Positions 33,959 through 45,362 of a stretch of DNA of 64,000 bases are shown one piece after another; the stretch's first letter is position 1; every line of letters begins with the position of its first letter. The translations under genes were made by a program, and so were the position numbers. Source of the DNA: Yponomeuta sedellus (taxonomy: Eukaryota > Arthropoda > Insecta > Lepidoptera > Yponomeutidae); assembly GCA_934045075.1 (NCBI GenBank), contig OW203730.1:9972692-10036691 (forward strand), read 5' to 3'. Under the pieces are notes generated by a model that ran no database searches, was not told the origin of the DNA, and saw nothing but the letters and a program-made list of their open reading frames with translations.

Positions 33959-35712
33959 TCTTTTCTTAAGATTGTTTAGACCAAAATAAAGTAAGACATC
34001 GACTCTTAATCGTTATTTGCGCGCGACACCGGGTTTACTTCGACGCTTCATGGCGGCTGAGATGAATGGCATGTCCCTCGTTACGCAGGTGACCTTTCGA
34101 TTTTGCACCAGCTGAAAGAGGCGAACTTAGGTTCAAAGTCTCTTGCTAAGTATCCCAAGTCACGCATTCTCAATTAAATGCTCGGTTTGACTCAAAAACG
34201 TTCGGGTAATTACTCGAAAGTGACTTTGGGAAGTTCGTTTAAAGTTTCAAGTTACGGATCTACCGCGAGTCGGATATAACGGTGTTGGTATTTATAAATC
34301 ATAAAAATTTACGTTGTAGTGGTCGGACTACTCGCAGTATAGGATGCAAGTACGTTTTTACTATTGATATTAGGATCTTATTTAACTTGTATCGACCACC
34401 TGCTTTACATAACAAACAACTTCTACGAAGTAATTTTGAATGGAACTTGTACTAAGTTTTGCATTCATTGGTAAGTTAGTCGATTATTACTTGTTAATTT
34501 GTGAAGATAGCTCTTCTTTTAAGTACTAAGATCTAAGAAAATCTAGGTTACTAAATTTTATGGATGATTAATAAAATTGCTGTAATCCATTCAAAAGTAT
34601 TGGTCATCGCTTAATAATGGAATCAATTAATGTTTTGACGACGTATTTTATGAAAAATACCTACCCCAATTACTAAAGATGCTACTGTCCATTAAAAAGA
34701 TCCGTTGTCTATATCCGAAAGTCTTAATAAAATATACACAAAATTTAAATTGGATAAACAGATTATAAATTATAATAACTTTGGCCTTTGCATCTTCTTA
34801 ATTACATGATCTATCCAGTGGCACTTTTACTCATAGTAGATGGTTACAGAGACCACTTGGACGCTGCAGCGCCTGGGACATTGTTTTTAGATGGAGTAGG
34901 ATTTATTAGCATATAATCATCCGTGACTTGGTTGTCTCCGCACTTATTGTCTTATCTTTCCAGTAAGAAACGCCGACTAAGTTGTCACGATGGTATAATT
35001 ATAAATCATGTATTAAATTGGACAAACGGATTTATAAGATAACAAAGGAAATTAAAGTATTGAGAACCGGCCGTCCCTTTATTAATGTTACTAGTACCAA
35101 GTATAAAAGAAAAGCATAGTCAGAAAACTTTCTTCTCATGCAGCTTATAAAGTCGACTGCCAGGTGAAACTTTACAGTTTTAGCGTAAAGGCACCTTTAT
35201 TGCACCGTGCTTTAGTGTGTACGGATGTTAAGATTGATGTTCTCTGGATTGTACTTAAAGAAAGTTGCGAATCACATTTTCACGCGTTATATTACAGATC
35301 GAGGGCATCATCTATCAAAGCTTCGCCTCGTAAAAAGGAACATAGGCACTCGCGGTGAATACGTAACATCTGTGGGGAAATTGACGGCATATTTGGAAGA
35401 TTGGCTGTCAAGTATGGCATCATGTTAGTGGTATTTAATTTATTTAGTTCATATTTAGGCAAACTAGTGACCCAACAGACATAATATTAAAAAAACAGAT
35501 ATCAAAACAGGTAGTTTAACAGTGTTTCGTATTTCACAAATACGTTATAGATCTAAACCATTAGTTATTTGTTTAATGTATCCTGGAAACCGAACCTAGG
35601 TTGTTTATTGACATAAAAAGAATAATCTAAAGTAAGTTTCGCAATAAGGCGTCAAGCTTCGTAAGTCATTGTTGCAACAGTACCTTTCTTACCTTATCTT
35701 AACTTACTATTC
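33959..35712. other. unassigned stretch
   Basis: No credible gene. Overlapping frames at 35164-35428 have no motif. No repeats were recognised. Confidence 0.4.
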
Positions 35713-35835
35713 CTTAGATTTTTTTTTATTTTATGTTTAATTATTTGGAAAGCAAACAGTACAATGATGAAAATTACTAAAACATTAACAAAATACAGGT
35801 ACCAGCAAAGCCTCCACTTATTACTAATGCATAAA
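35713..35835 (-). mobile_element. possible LINE 3' end
   Basis: TTTTTTTTATTTTATGTTTA then ATTATTTGGAAAGCAAACAG resembles the minus-strand LINE end at 48735 (TTTATTTATTTGGAAAAAAA). Only a short, diverged piece is visible. Confidence 0.35.
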
Positions 35836-36515
35836 CAGAGATATTAGAGACAATTAATTAAGAATATTTTCAGTAATGGTACTTCTAAGCTCAATCCAAA
35901 AATTTGTGACAAAAGTATCTTAATTAGAAAATCATTTATTAAATTCAGTAAGACAGCGAAACAAAAAAAAAAATATAGTAAAATGGTTCCAATAGCTTAG
36001 CACATTTTGAAAACCACGTATTTGAAATTCTAAGCTCAAGCTTAGAATTTGTCAACAAACTTTGACATTTTGTGGATTAACACTGGATTCATCAACAGCG
36101 TCCACTATAGTCATCACATTAGTCTTACAAAGACAGCCCTGTTACTCCAATAAATTTCTCACAATTGAGGATATACAAAAAATTAACCTCAATAGCTCAA
36201 CGTTTCGTGTCTATTCTATGAGGGTCATCGCCGATCCGTCACTGACAGTGTTCACGTGGCAGGCTCAATTTCACGGGTCGCCGGGTATCCAAATTCTAAG
36301 ATACGGACACATCTCTATCTCGGGCTTGTAAGTTGAGCCGAGAGAATTGAAAAATAAAGGCCGACTTCAAAATCGGTCGGAAAACAAATGTGGTTTAAAT
36401 TATTTCTCAGTTTTAGTGCTGTGGTGTTTTGAAGTCAACTTTTATTTGTATAAAAAATTATTCAAGACTTCCTTGTATTCAAATAATTTCAATATTTGTA
36501 AATGTTACAAAATTT
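35836..36515. other. unassigned stretch
   Basis: A frame of 89 codons at 36062-36331 has no recognisable family motif. There is a small hairpin-like CCGACTTCAAAATCGGTCGG at 36361. Confidence 0.4.
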
Positions 36516-36517
36516 TT

Positions 36518-36705
36518 TTTTATGCACTAACCCGTGCTACGGACACTTTTAAAAACTAAAAAAAATTCCTAAAAACTAAAAATTCCACCCATGCCGGGAT
36601 TCGAACCCGCGACCTCTAGCTATCCGTGCCAGTGCTCTTCCAACTGAGCTAATGGGCGGCTCACCGACATCAGTGAAATTTCGAACCTCCTTACAAGATT
36701 TCTAG
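36518..36705 (-). mobile_element. tRNA-like retroelement copy
   Basis: The minus-strand head (about 36588-36660) has B box GGTTCGAATCC and loop ACGGATA. The 3' tail is altered (ACTAAAAATT replaces AGAGGCTAAAAATT). Spacer ATGCACTAACCCGTGCTACG precedes it. It ends inside TTCGAACCTCCTTACAAG. No clear target duplication. Confidence 0.65.
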
Positions 36706-37455
36706 AATTCACAACCACTCTGCCAAATTGTGTTTTCAGGAAGCAGAGGCACGAATTCCCTTAAAAAAACACCTAAATTGCTTCCAGTGAAATTTATTTA
36801 TGAAAGTTGCCTTGATTTCTCCAGAATCCCATCATCAAACGCTGACTTGGTGACTTGTAAAGTCTACGCTATGAAAAATTAACAATTTTCCACAGCGGTC
36901 TACACGTCTACGTCTATACGATCGAGCGAATACATAAAAAAAGTAAAGGAATTTGCAAATTGAGAACCTCCTCCTCTTTTGATGTTGGTCAAAAACAAAA
37001 CACGATCGCTTATAAATAAAGAAGATGAAACAACTTGTAGTTTGATATTATATTTTTCTCGTGTCTATGAAAAAATTGTTACAGTTTATTTTTTATTTTT
37101 TTATATATCCGTAAATAAGGAAGGTGTCATTCTTGAGCCACTGAAAATCCGGGGAAACTGCGTAAGGTCTTAAGCTCACCGTTAAGTGCGTTGGAAGTAA
37201 GTTGGAAAGGAATTAATGGACATTACTTTTTTAGAACGAGAATCATCTAATAGTGTTTCGACTATGCTGAAAAAGTTTTCGAACGAAGTTACTTGTAGAG
37301 GAACGAGTGGATACTTCAATCCACTCTTACTTGTATTTTATTTTCTGATGTGAATAAGAGTTCTAAACTGATCTAATCTAATCCACGTGGTTCTGGCAAC
37401 GTCACTCCGGGAAGTGAAAGAGTGTCTATAAAAGAGACATACAATACGTACATGC
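36706..37455. other. unassigned stretch
   Basis: AT-rich, no gene. Nothing recognised. Confidence 0.45.
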
Positions 37456-37458
37456 CTC

Positions 37459-37600
37459 GTCGGTCTATCGGTACAACGATCTCCAGTTTGGTTACCATGC
37501 TGGAGGTCGCGGGTTCGATTCTCACTGGGGGTTGCCGTACATTTGTATAAATGGCCTTAGTCTGCGTGTATTTCTTTGTGATGTCCTTACCTGATTACGA
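37459..37600 (+). mobile_element. tRNA-derived SINE
   Basis: CGGTCTATCGGTACAACGAT, CCATGCTGGAGG and TCGCGGGTTCGATTCTC (B box) give a tRNA-like 5' part. ACTGGGGGTTGCCGTACATT and GGCCTTAGTCTGCGTG follow. The copy at 13057 has the same order. The 3' end is uncertain. Confidence 0.55.
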
Positions 37601-38775
37601 CGTATATGGAATTACTTTTGTTTTGAACCAAAGTATGTAATTCCTTTTACGTCAACATAAATTTTATTATACAATATTGATGTTGAAAATTCTTTCGCGA
37701 ACACCATTTCAATTAAGCGCCATACCTTTTTGTACCATATTCCCTAAGGTAAAACTGTTTATTTTATCTTGCGTCAGCGGTACAGGCGACAGCAACTGAA
37801 TCTGTACAATTTAGAGAAATTATTTTTTTAATATGTAAAGACTGTTAACTTAACTAGTAATATTTGAGATATTTGTACTGTGACTACAACTTAATAATAA
37901 TTTATTTACCAAAACACCTAAAATTTTTGAACTAAAACTTTCGTAAGCACAACACATCTCACATCAGTGTGAGACGAGCAACCGACGACGCGAGCTCCTC
38001 TGCTCACCATGATTAAGCTCTACGAATCGGAGCGAAACCTGGTCGGACTCTTCCGATATAACAAAACAACACCCGTAAGTAGATCCGGACTAAAAATCTA
38101 CAACACCTAAAATTGTCAAAATCATGTATTGATGAGCAAGTGGCAATAGTGTTAGATATACTTTTTATAGTAACTTAGAACTTAGTCTCTCTTTGCGGGT
38201 ATATGCAAAATGGATATATAAGCCTTACATATAACATTTAGGCATTAACATTGGGTATATATACCTCTGCATCTAGGTACGTTTTTTTAAGAGTTCATCC
38301 ACTAAATACTAACGTTTTTCTACTAAAAATATTTTCACTTTTATATAAATGTGTAAAAGTTTTATTAAATATTATTTAATTTGTTAAAGTGTTTTTATTA
38401 ATTATTGTTATTTTTGTAATATCTACTAATTCTTAGTTTTAAGTATCTTTACACTAGGTTCTTTCTCGACGCGATTCCTTGAAGCACTCTTGCGATACGG
38501 TTGGCTGGTCTCTTGTAAAGAGAAAGCCTATGCCTAAAAATACAGTTTTTTAGGGAGTGTATGACCATCGATAAAATATTAAAAGTAATATTTTATCGAT
38601 GGTATTACTCAAATGCTGTTCGTGTGTCTGGCCGCAGCACTTATGTTTTCCCCTATCATTGTGAGACATTTGACTAATGCTTTGGCATTTAGGGTTGTTA
38701 ATGGCAATCATGAAATCTTATTAGGTTTACATATGGCAACTCATGTATTTGGTTTTAAGATGATTTGAGAAAAGA
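37601..38775. other. unassigned stretch
   Basis: AT-rich and geneless apart from the hairpin at 38565. Confidence 0.45.
38565..38602. repeat. perfect 16-bp hairpin
   Basis: CCATCGATAAAATATT (38565-38580) pairs with AATATTTTATCGATGG (38587-38602); the loop is AAAAGT. Confidence 0.85.
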
Positions 38776-38930
38776 TGGTCAGAGTGGAGTTTTTTTTTTC
38801 CGCTGCCTTTTCTCCACTACAATACGGCCCGAAGGCGGCGGCTTACATTTTACATTGTACATTGACATTCAGCAAACAGAATGTAAATTCTTTATGTTGA
38901 AATAAAATTATTTGAATTGAATTGAACTCA
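38776..38930 (+). mobile_element. probable LINE 3' end with ATTGA tail
   Basis: GGCCCGAAGGCGGCGGC, then TTATGTTGAAATAAAATTAT and a short TTGAATTGAATTGAA repeat, has the look of a LINE 3' UTR and satellite-like tail. No coding is attached. Confidence 0.45.
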
Positions 38931-40450
38931 ATAACGCCTTAGTTGTTTGTTCACGAAAATGTATTGTTAGGTACTGTTCTTATTTTGTAATAGCGTAATG
39001 TGGTTTTTACCTGATATGTTGTGTGTGTGTGTTTTTGGTATATCAAAAAAATAAATTGACTATATATTTACTATACAGATTCTAGGTCTATTCAGGTTCC
39101 CGCAATACAGGTTATACCTAGTGCGGGAGCCAATGTCAATTGCTAATACATGTACATTTTAAGTTTTAAGATAAGTAACCTCCCTGTTCACAGCAGTACA
39201 ACACTTTCACTGAAAATAAATGTTTTTCCTTTTTTTCTTTATCTATCTTGCCTTTGTACTAATAAGTTTTTTTTTAGTGCAATATAGTATATTTCATTAC
39301 AAGTGCGGAAAGGCTGTCATTGCAAAGAGTTCCGACAAATGTCTACCCGAGTCGAGGCACATCCGAAGGCGAGGGTTGACAGTCGGAACAGGTTGCAATG
39401 ATGGTTCCGCACGTGTACTACACGACTATTTTTAATACAGTTGCGAAAAAACTATGCAATTTAAAAAAGAAAAATTATTTGGAAAATGGCGCCAACCGTA
39501 CAAAAATATAAGCAGAGATTTTTTTTCTTCACCCATTCTTGAAGTCAAAGGGAACTATGCCCATACAGCCAAGTCTTCAGTAGATTTTACTTATTGATAT
39601 GAAATGAAAATTAAATTTAATGAGATGAAATGAAACCTAACTTAACTCATTCAATCAAATCATTAAATCTGATATTGAAACAAATTAGTAGCTCATAAAA
39701 ACTTCTATCAGTTTTTTTAGTAAAAACTTCATGGTTGGTTTTTCTTTTAAATAGACATTATTTTGACAGTTGGGAAAGAAAACGCACGAGTGCGGGAAAT
39801 GTAAAAAAAAAGCACGAGTGTGTAATAGCCCACATCCCGCACGCTATACGTCCCTGTAATACGCCACTTTATGAGCAACTGTATTAAAATAGTACATTAC
39901 ACAACTAGGGTGGTAATACAAAGAAAGGCCGAGATCGCAGAAGTTTTCGGCCCGAGCTGCAAGCGAAGGACATAAATATGCGATCGAGAGCTTTCTTAAT
40001 TACCTCCCGTGTTGTGTACTACTTTTTATTTCTACACTTGACCAGAAAGCGGCTTTTACCGTACGCGCAGCGTGCGGAAAAGGCCACTTTATTGCCAGGT
40101 GTGGCATAGAAGAATTTTTATACATTCATTCTTTATCAACCACATGTTTAACTAAGTGTACCAGAAATTAATTCCGCCTCGTGACTCTACTAGAACGAGC
40201 ACCCGACGTACATTAAGCATATCCGAGCGGTAATTTCCATGTTATTTGAGGAATATGAAGGTGGCCTTACACCGCACAAATGAAACCGAAAAGAAACAAT
40301 TTACGCAGCCTAAGTCCCATTGCAGGGTACAGGCCTTCTCTTAGAGAGAGAGGAAGTTTGCTTAAGTAGCTTAAGTAGCACACGTACCCACTGCGGATTG
40401 GCAATTTCAAGCGCTGAGGTATGCAAGATAGCAATTTGTAAATTAAAAAA
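38931..40450. other. unassigned stretch
   Basis: No gene. CATTGCAGGGTACAGGCC TTCTCTTAGAGAGAG at about 40318 resembles CTGCAGGGTACCGGGC TTCTCTCAGAAAGAG at 43956, a small dispersed repeat. Confidence 0.4.
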
Positions 40451-40454
40451 ACTT

Positions 40455-40560
40455 AATTAAAACTGTTTTTATACGGATTTATGCTCGTTTATTTCATTTT
40501 TACAATTTTCCAACGTTTCGGCACTTTTTCAGGTGCCGTGGTCCCGGATGACTGAGGTGA
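40455..40560. mobile_element. relative of the 25209 TIR element
   Basis: AATTAAAACTGTTTTTATAC, GGATTTATGCTCG, TTTTCCAACGTTTCGGC and GTGCCGTGGTCCCGG follow the order of 25209-25341. The right inverted end is missing. Confidence 0.5.
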
Positions 40561-41700
40561 CAGGTGTCTTTTAGAAATCATTAACGGTTAGTTTACTACC
40601 CTCGGCAAAAATTACAAAAGTTAATTATGAAGTAACGTTCCAAAATAGACAAACCAATTATTTTTTTATATAAAGTCAACAATATTGATCATTAGTAATT
40701 GAAGTTAAAATTAAATTTATAAACTAATTACTTTATATGAACTTAAAGATACCGATTATAAATTGAAATTAAATTGATTTTTATTATTTATTCTACAGTC
40801 ACACTTCTAGCAAGGGGGTCTCATGCACTTAAGCACTGGTTCCCATGCTACCGGTATGTTCCAACCACGATCTCTATTAAAATTTGGATGCCGGCGGATC
40901 TCTATTGCCTCACGTATCATTCTAGGGAAGAAACGGTCTTCTCGGGCTAGAACTTTAACTTTATCGAAATGTATAAAAACTTGTTAACAAAAAAATAAAC
41001 CGGCGCTAAAAATTAAGGAATTTGAGACCTTTTTAATCAAACAACTAAAAATAATAATATCTCTGCAAATTACGGATTTGTAATAAAGAGTAAAAGATTG
41101 ATGTCGAGTCAGTACAAACAAATACATACTTTTTGTGTAAAGAATACTCGACACACAAACTCCTTGTGCAAATAACTTCTTAAAATTTTATTACTTGACA
41201 TTTTCGACAAGGAGTTTAGCAATAGGATAAAATCTATTGTCGGTTCTTTGCTAACATAAGTAAACAAGTGGACCACCCATATAAATATTTAGTATTAAGC
41301 CCGCTATTTGCACGAATTTTACTGGTACAATAAAATTTTGATAATAATAATTACAAAATTGCTCCTAATTTTCATAATTGTTTAAATTTATGTGCATAAA
41401 GTAAATGTAAGGTTTCTTTTCTTTTTTTAATGACATTATTTATTTACAATTAAACGAAAGAGACTAATATTTTTTTTCATTTAATATATAATTTTGCTTA
41501 AACCTTTCTTTTTCTCGTAGTTGTGGTATAACGTATAGCATACTCTTGAATAAAAATAATTTATATCGAGAGAATCACTTGCTAGTGCTTGCTATGTTCG
41601 TGATTCAATCTACATGAATCACTTCCTAAGGTCATGATTCGGTCTTTAGAATCCTGCCCTATCTCCTGATACATCTATGGTCAAAGCTTTGAATGCGTCC
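40561..41700. other. unassigned stretch
   Basis: Very AT-rich, no gene or recognised repeat. Confidence 0.45.
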
Positions 41701-41702
41701 TT

Positions 41703-41831
41703 TATTCATAATAGATAGATAGAGATAGAGAACACTTTATTGTGCATAAAAATGGAAATCACACAGATATTTCTTAACCTAGGAGTACAAACGGCGGCCT
41801 TATCACTAAAAGTGATCTCTTCCAGACAACC
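41703..41831 (-). mobile_element. LINE 3' end fragment
   Basis: On the minus strand: GGTTGTCTGGAAGAGATCAC, TTTTAGTGATAAGGCCGCCG, TTATGCACAATAAAGTG and a TCTATC tail. Same family as 26507-29815. Confidence 0.75.
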
Positions 41832-42428
41832 ATTGTTGTTGTTGTTTAAATTTCACATTTAGACATACTTATAACACGCTTCTCATTTAGACGACTTTTT
41901 ATGTCAGTACTCGTAATAACTCAGTTCTAAGTTATCACCAAGATGAAGTCTAAAAACGAGTGAATCAATAAACAAGACCTGTACTCTTGTTCGCACAGTG
42001 TAACTCCGCCTTGAGAAGGGTATACCTGTGCCCTCATGAATAAATTCATTCTAGTTACTCTTCGATGCTATCTAAATTAAACGTTACACTGTACTGGACA
42101 GAAAGCTTGTTAAGACACCTCAAATTAAATTTAACTCGGTAACAGCTATCCTTTGCTTAACAGCGTTAGCTTCGCTTATGACATAATTTCCGCCCTTCAG
42201 TCACGACACCACAAACCGACATTTTCTTGACTTCATGTTGTGAAATTTACTTCGCTTCGAAATTGCGTTGAGTGAGACGAGAAGAGAAAAGGGGCCTGTT
42301 TAAAGGCCCTTAAAAAGTAACAGATAAGATTTAAAAAATAATGACTTACTTAATGTTGCTACTTCGCATTGTGAAGTAATTGATTCATTGGATTCAATCT
42401 TACAAAAAAAAAGTGAATATAAGTTAAT
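41832..42428. other. unassigned stretch
   Basis: No gene or recognised repeat before the large array. Confidence 0.45.
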
Positions 42429-42439
42429 AAAAAGTATGT

Positions 42440-42512
42440 CGCCCATTGGCTCAATTGGTAGAGCGCTGGTACGGATAGCCAGAGATTGCGGGTTCGAATC
42501 CCGGCATGGGTG
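42440..42512 (+). tRNA. tRNA-like head 1 of 5 (pseudo-tRNA)
   Basis: The element starts here. A box TGGCTCAATTGG, B box GGTTCGAATCC, loop ACGGATA. The first base pair overlaps the flanking duplication. A T5 run follows 3 nt after the head. Confidence 0.45.
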
Positions 42513-42745
42513 AAATTTTTAGCCTCTAAATAGGTTTTTAAATTTGTTCCTTAGCACGGATTAGTGCATTAAAAATGAAAATAGTGTAATCATGTGAGTA
42601 CAGTGATATCGTTCCGATGTTAAATAACTGCAAAGTAGGTAGTCGGGGCTGTAAGTAATGCAATTTGCTTAAGTCAGATGTCGCTGCCTGTACGTAATAC
42701 AGAGAATATTGTAAAGAGGTTCGAAATTTCACTGATGCCGTGAGT

Positions 42746-42818
42746 CGCCCATTGGCTCAATTGGTAGAGCGCTGGTACGGATAGCCAGAGATTGCAGGTT
42801 CGAATCCCGGCATGGGTG
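42746..42818 (+). tRNA. tRNA-like head 2 of 5 (pseudo-tRNA)
   Basis: Like head 1, but with TTGCAGGTTCG in place of TTGCGGGTTCG, weakening the T stem. Confidence 0.45.
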
Positions 42819-43053
42819 AAATTTTTAGCCTCTAAATAGGTTTTTAAATTTGTTCCTTAGCACGGGTTAGTGCATTAAAAATGAAAATAGTGTAATCATG
42901 TGAGTACAGTGATATCGTTCCGATGTTAAACCTAACTGCAAAGTAGGTAGTCGGGGCTGTAAGTAATGCAATTTGCTTAAGTCAGATGTCGCTGCCTGTA
43001 CGTAATACAGAGAATATTGTAAAGAGGTTCGAAATTTCACTGATGCCGTGAGT

Positions 43054-43126
43054 CGCCCATTGGCTCAATTGGTAGAGCGCTGGTACGGATAGCCAGAGAT
43101 TGCAGGTTCGAATCCCGGCATGGGTG
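43054..43126 (+). tRNA. tRNA-like head 3 of 5 (pseudo-tRNA)
   Basis: Shares the TTGCAGG variant with head 2, which suggests local duplication of that unit. Confidence 0.45.
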
Positions 43127-43361
43127 AAATTTTTAGCCTCTAAATAGGTTTTTAAATTTGTTCCTTAGCACGGGTTAGTGCATTAAAAATGAAAATAGTG
43201 TAATCATGTGAGTACAGTGATATCGTTCCGATGTTAAACCTAACTGCAAAGTAGGTAGTCGGGGCTGTAAGTAATGCAATTTGCTTAAGTCAGATGTCGC
43301 TGCCTGTACGTAATACAGAGAATATTGTAAAGAGGTTCGAAATTTCACTGATGCCGTGAGT

Positions 43362-43434
43362 CGCCCATTGGCTCAATTGGTAGAGCGCTGGTACGGATAG
43401 CCAGAGATTGCGGGTTCGAATCCCGGCATGGGTG
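43362..43434 (+). tRNA. tRNA-like head 4 of 5 (pseudo-tRNA)
   Basis: The TTGCGGG form, as in head 1. Confidence 0.45.
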
Positions 43435-43669
43435 AAATTTTTAGCCTCTAAATAGGTTTTTAAATTTGTTCCTTAGCACGGGTTAGTGCATTAAAAATGA
43501 AAATAGTGTAATCATGTGAGTACAGTGATATCGTTCCGATGTTAAACCTAACTGCAAAGTAGGCAGTCGGGGCTGTAAGTAATGCAATTTGCTTAAGTCA
43601 GATGTCGCTGCCTGTACGTAATACAGAGAATATTGTAAAGAGGTTCGAAATTTCACTGATGCCGTGAGT

Positions 43670-43742
43670 CGCCCATTGGCTCAATTGGTAGAGCGCTGGT
43701 ACGGATAGCCAGAGATTGCGGGTTCGAATCCCGGCATGGGTG
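43670..43742 (+). tRNA. tRNA-like head 5 of 5 (pseudo-tRNA)
   Basis: TTGCGGG form. Only the short tail follows, with one change (AGCCACTAAATAGG). Confidence 0.45.
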
Positions 43743-43784
43743 AAATTTTTAGCCACTAAATAGGTTTTTAAAAAAAGTATGTCG

Positions 43785-44470
43785 TTCCTCTAAAAAGCAA
43801 AGCGTCAATGTCTATTGACTCTTTGTAATTTTTTAAAAACATACCTTAATAATGTCTGTAAAATGAGTTCCTAAATATTCGGATGCTACTGGCGGGACAC
43901 GCTGAGTTTGTTTTAGATTTCTGAAACAAATTAATATTTTTTTTTTATGTATCTGCAGGGTACCGGGCTTCTCTCAGAAAGAGAGAGAATGTATCAAACT
44001 TCCTCAAGATTGTTTTCCTTCCCCGTTAGCGAGCAGTATAGCTACTATAACTTCACAAATATACGTAACTTAGGAAACAATATGAGGTCGGTGTTCTACC
44101 GCTCCTTAATAAAATGCTCTTATAGCACGATTACTAAAAGAAAGGGACTAGGCAACTATTTGTCTCTTGCTCAAACAATATTGAAGTCTGCATTGTATAA
44201 GCAAGAAGCAACAAGGGACGAAGAAGCAACAAAGAAATTCTTATTTTAATCGTGCTATGAGAGCCATTTTTATTACGACGAGCGGTAGAACTTACTTTGG
44301 TTAGCTGGTAGATAATACTAAGTAGCATTAAGCTCGCCTATGTGCAAAATGTTTATGCAATAAAGAATTTTAATAATAATAATAACACCAATCTCACATT
44401 CGGAACGTCATGGGTTCGAATCTAGGAATGTCACAATGACTTTGTTTTCTATATACATTAGATTCATTCA
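43785..44470. other. unassigned stretch with repeat traces
   Basis: CTGCAGGGTACCGGGC at 43956 is a dispersed repeat trace. TTATGCAATAAAGAATTTTA followed by an AAT-repeat (about 44353-44388) looks like a LINE 3' end. GGGTTCGAATCT at 44412 is a B-box-like remnant. The 100-codon frame at 43947 has no motif. Confidence 0.4.
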
Positions 44471-44474
44471 TAGC

Positions 44475-44735
44475 CCCGGCTGCCTGAGTGATCTTAAACG
44501 ATCACGAGGGTTAAGCAAAACAGGGCGCGTTCAGTGCATGAATGCCATCCTGCTGTCGATCAATGTCAGTCGTTAAGTCAAGTCAGTGACCTTAGGGTGG
44601 CTTGAAAACTTCTGACAGTAAGAAGCCTCCACCAATCCGGACTTGGCCTGCGTGGTGAAGTTTGGCTTATGCCTTCCCCAGGGAAGAGACCCATGCCTCT
44701 TGGAACAATGGGTTGATGATGGTGATACGTTAGAC
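44475..44735 (+). mobile_element. 5S-derived SINE, diverged subfamily
   Basis: The 5' end CCCCGGCTGCCTGAGTGATC differs from the common subfamily. GGGTTAAGCAAAACAGGGCG is recognisably 5S-like. The 3' end reads CCTTCCCCAGGGAAGAGACC and finishes ATGGGTTGATGATGGTGAT, so the tail is GATG-like. The element at 62195 shares this 3' end. Confidence 0.65.
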
Positions 44736-45232
44736 GAGTCCATCCCCGGGCATTATTGTTCTCGCGAAAGTGTTACAGAACTACAGACCTGGAGACGGGT
44801 GAAGCTTCAGCTCACCAAGGCGATAAGCTTCCGTTTTCAATTTGCCGCCGAACGGATTTTCGGGGTCTTACCGACGTGAAGTTTGCGAAAGTTTTCCCCT
44901 TGTAGTCTGCGAAATAAGGTTGGAATACTTTTTGGATGAAACTCACTCACGAAAGTCTTGTTAACTGATGCGCTAACTATTGGGTAATTTTGAATTAGTT
45001 TGATAAATTGAATGGGAAAATAACTTAAATTTTTCACCCTTATATTGAACTATACCCTTGAAAGTATAAATACGTGTACCTACTATTTATATTTCTAACC
45101 AGGTCTCGTATGCCTGAGATTCGGATCGGGTACTTGAAATATACAAGGCTATTTTTAAAATGGGTTATTTGTAATTGCTAGGATATCCAATTAGAGCTTA
45201 AAGTTTGGCAAAAACTTAATTTATTTTCGTTA
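44736..45232. other. unassigned stretch
   Basis: No gene or recognised repeat. Confidence 0.45.
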
Positions 45233-45362
45233 TCAACCCTTGTAGGTCCCCATTGCTGGGGCACGGGTCTCTTCCTGCATCGCAGGAAGGTTAGGCCATA
45301 CTCCACCACGGGGGCCACGATTGATTCCAATCACTCGGTTCGCCTAGGCCAAGAGCGCTAAT
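45233..45362 (-). mobile_element. 5S-derived SINE with large internal deletion
   Basis: The 3' end (minus strand: GTGGTGGAGTATGGCC to CCTACAAGGGTTGATAA) is fused directly to the leader GCCTAGGCGAACCGAGTGAT at 45319. About 240 bp, including the 5S-like part, is gone. Confidence 0.7.

Larger units (their letters stand above)
42429..43784 (+). mobile_element. five-module tandem array of the tRNA-like retroelement
   Basis: The identical 13-bp repeat AAAAAGTATGTCG lies at 42429-42441 and 43772-43784. The insert begins at the first base of the tRNA-like head. It carries heads at 42440, 42746, 43054, 43362 and 43670 (periods 306, 308, 308, 308) and ends just after the 3' tail AATAGGTTTTTA. The body between heads is highly similar from unit to unit. 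No coding sequence was seen. Integration as a ready-made multimer, or expansion after insertion, would both fit. Confidence 0.85.

Noticed and set aside
36062..36331. Chemoreceptor C-terminal exon (CGLTLDSSTAS looks faintly like gustatory receptors)
   Set aside because: No conserved motif, no transmembrane pattern of adequate length and no splice context; likely chance.
36480..36700. Target duplication TTACAA.ATTT around the copy at 36518
   Set aside because: The right-hand match is part of the element's own sequence (CTCTTTACAATATT), so it is not evidence for a duplication.
43620..43690. Hammerhead ribozyme in the 308-bp unit (CACTGATGCCGTGAG resembles the CUGAUGA core)
   Set aside because: No stem II followed by GAAA was found downstream, and the A of CUGAUGA is replaced by C. 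A covariance search would settle it.
42440..43742. A cluster of genuine tRNA genes
   Set aside because: The heads have C at position 33, a bulged acceptor stem and identical flanks within a repeat unit bounded by a target duplication. They are repeats, not tRNA genes for translation.
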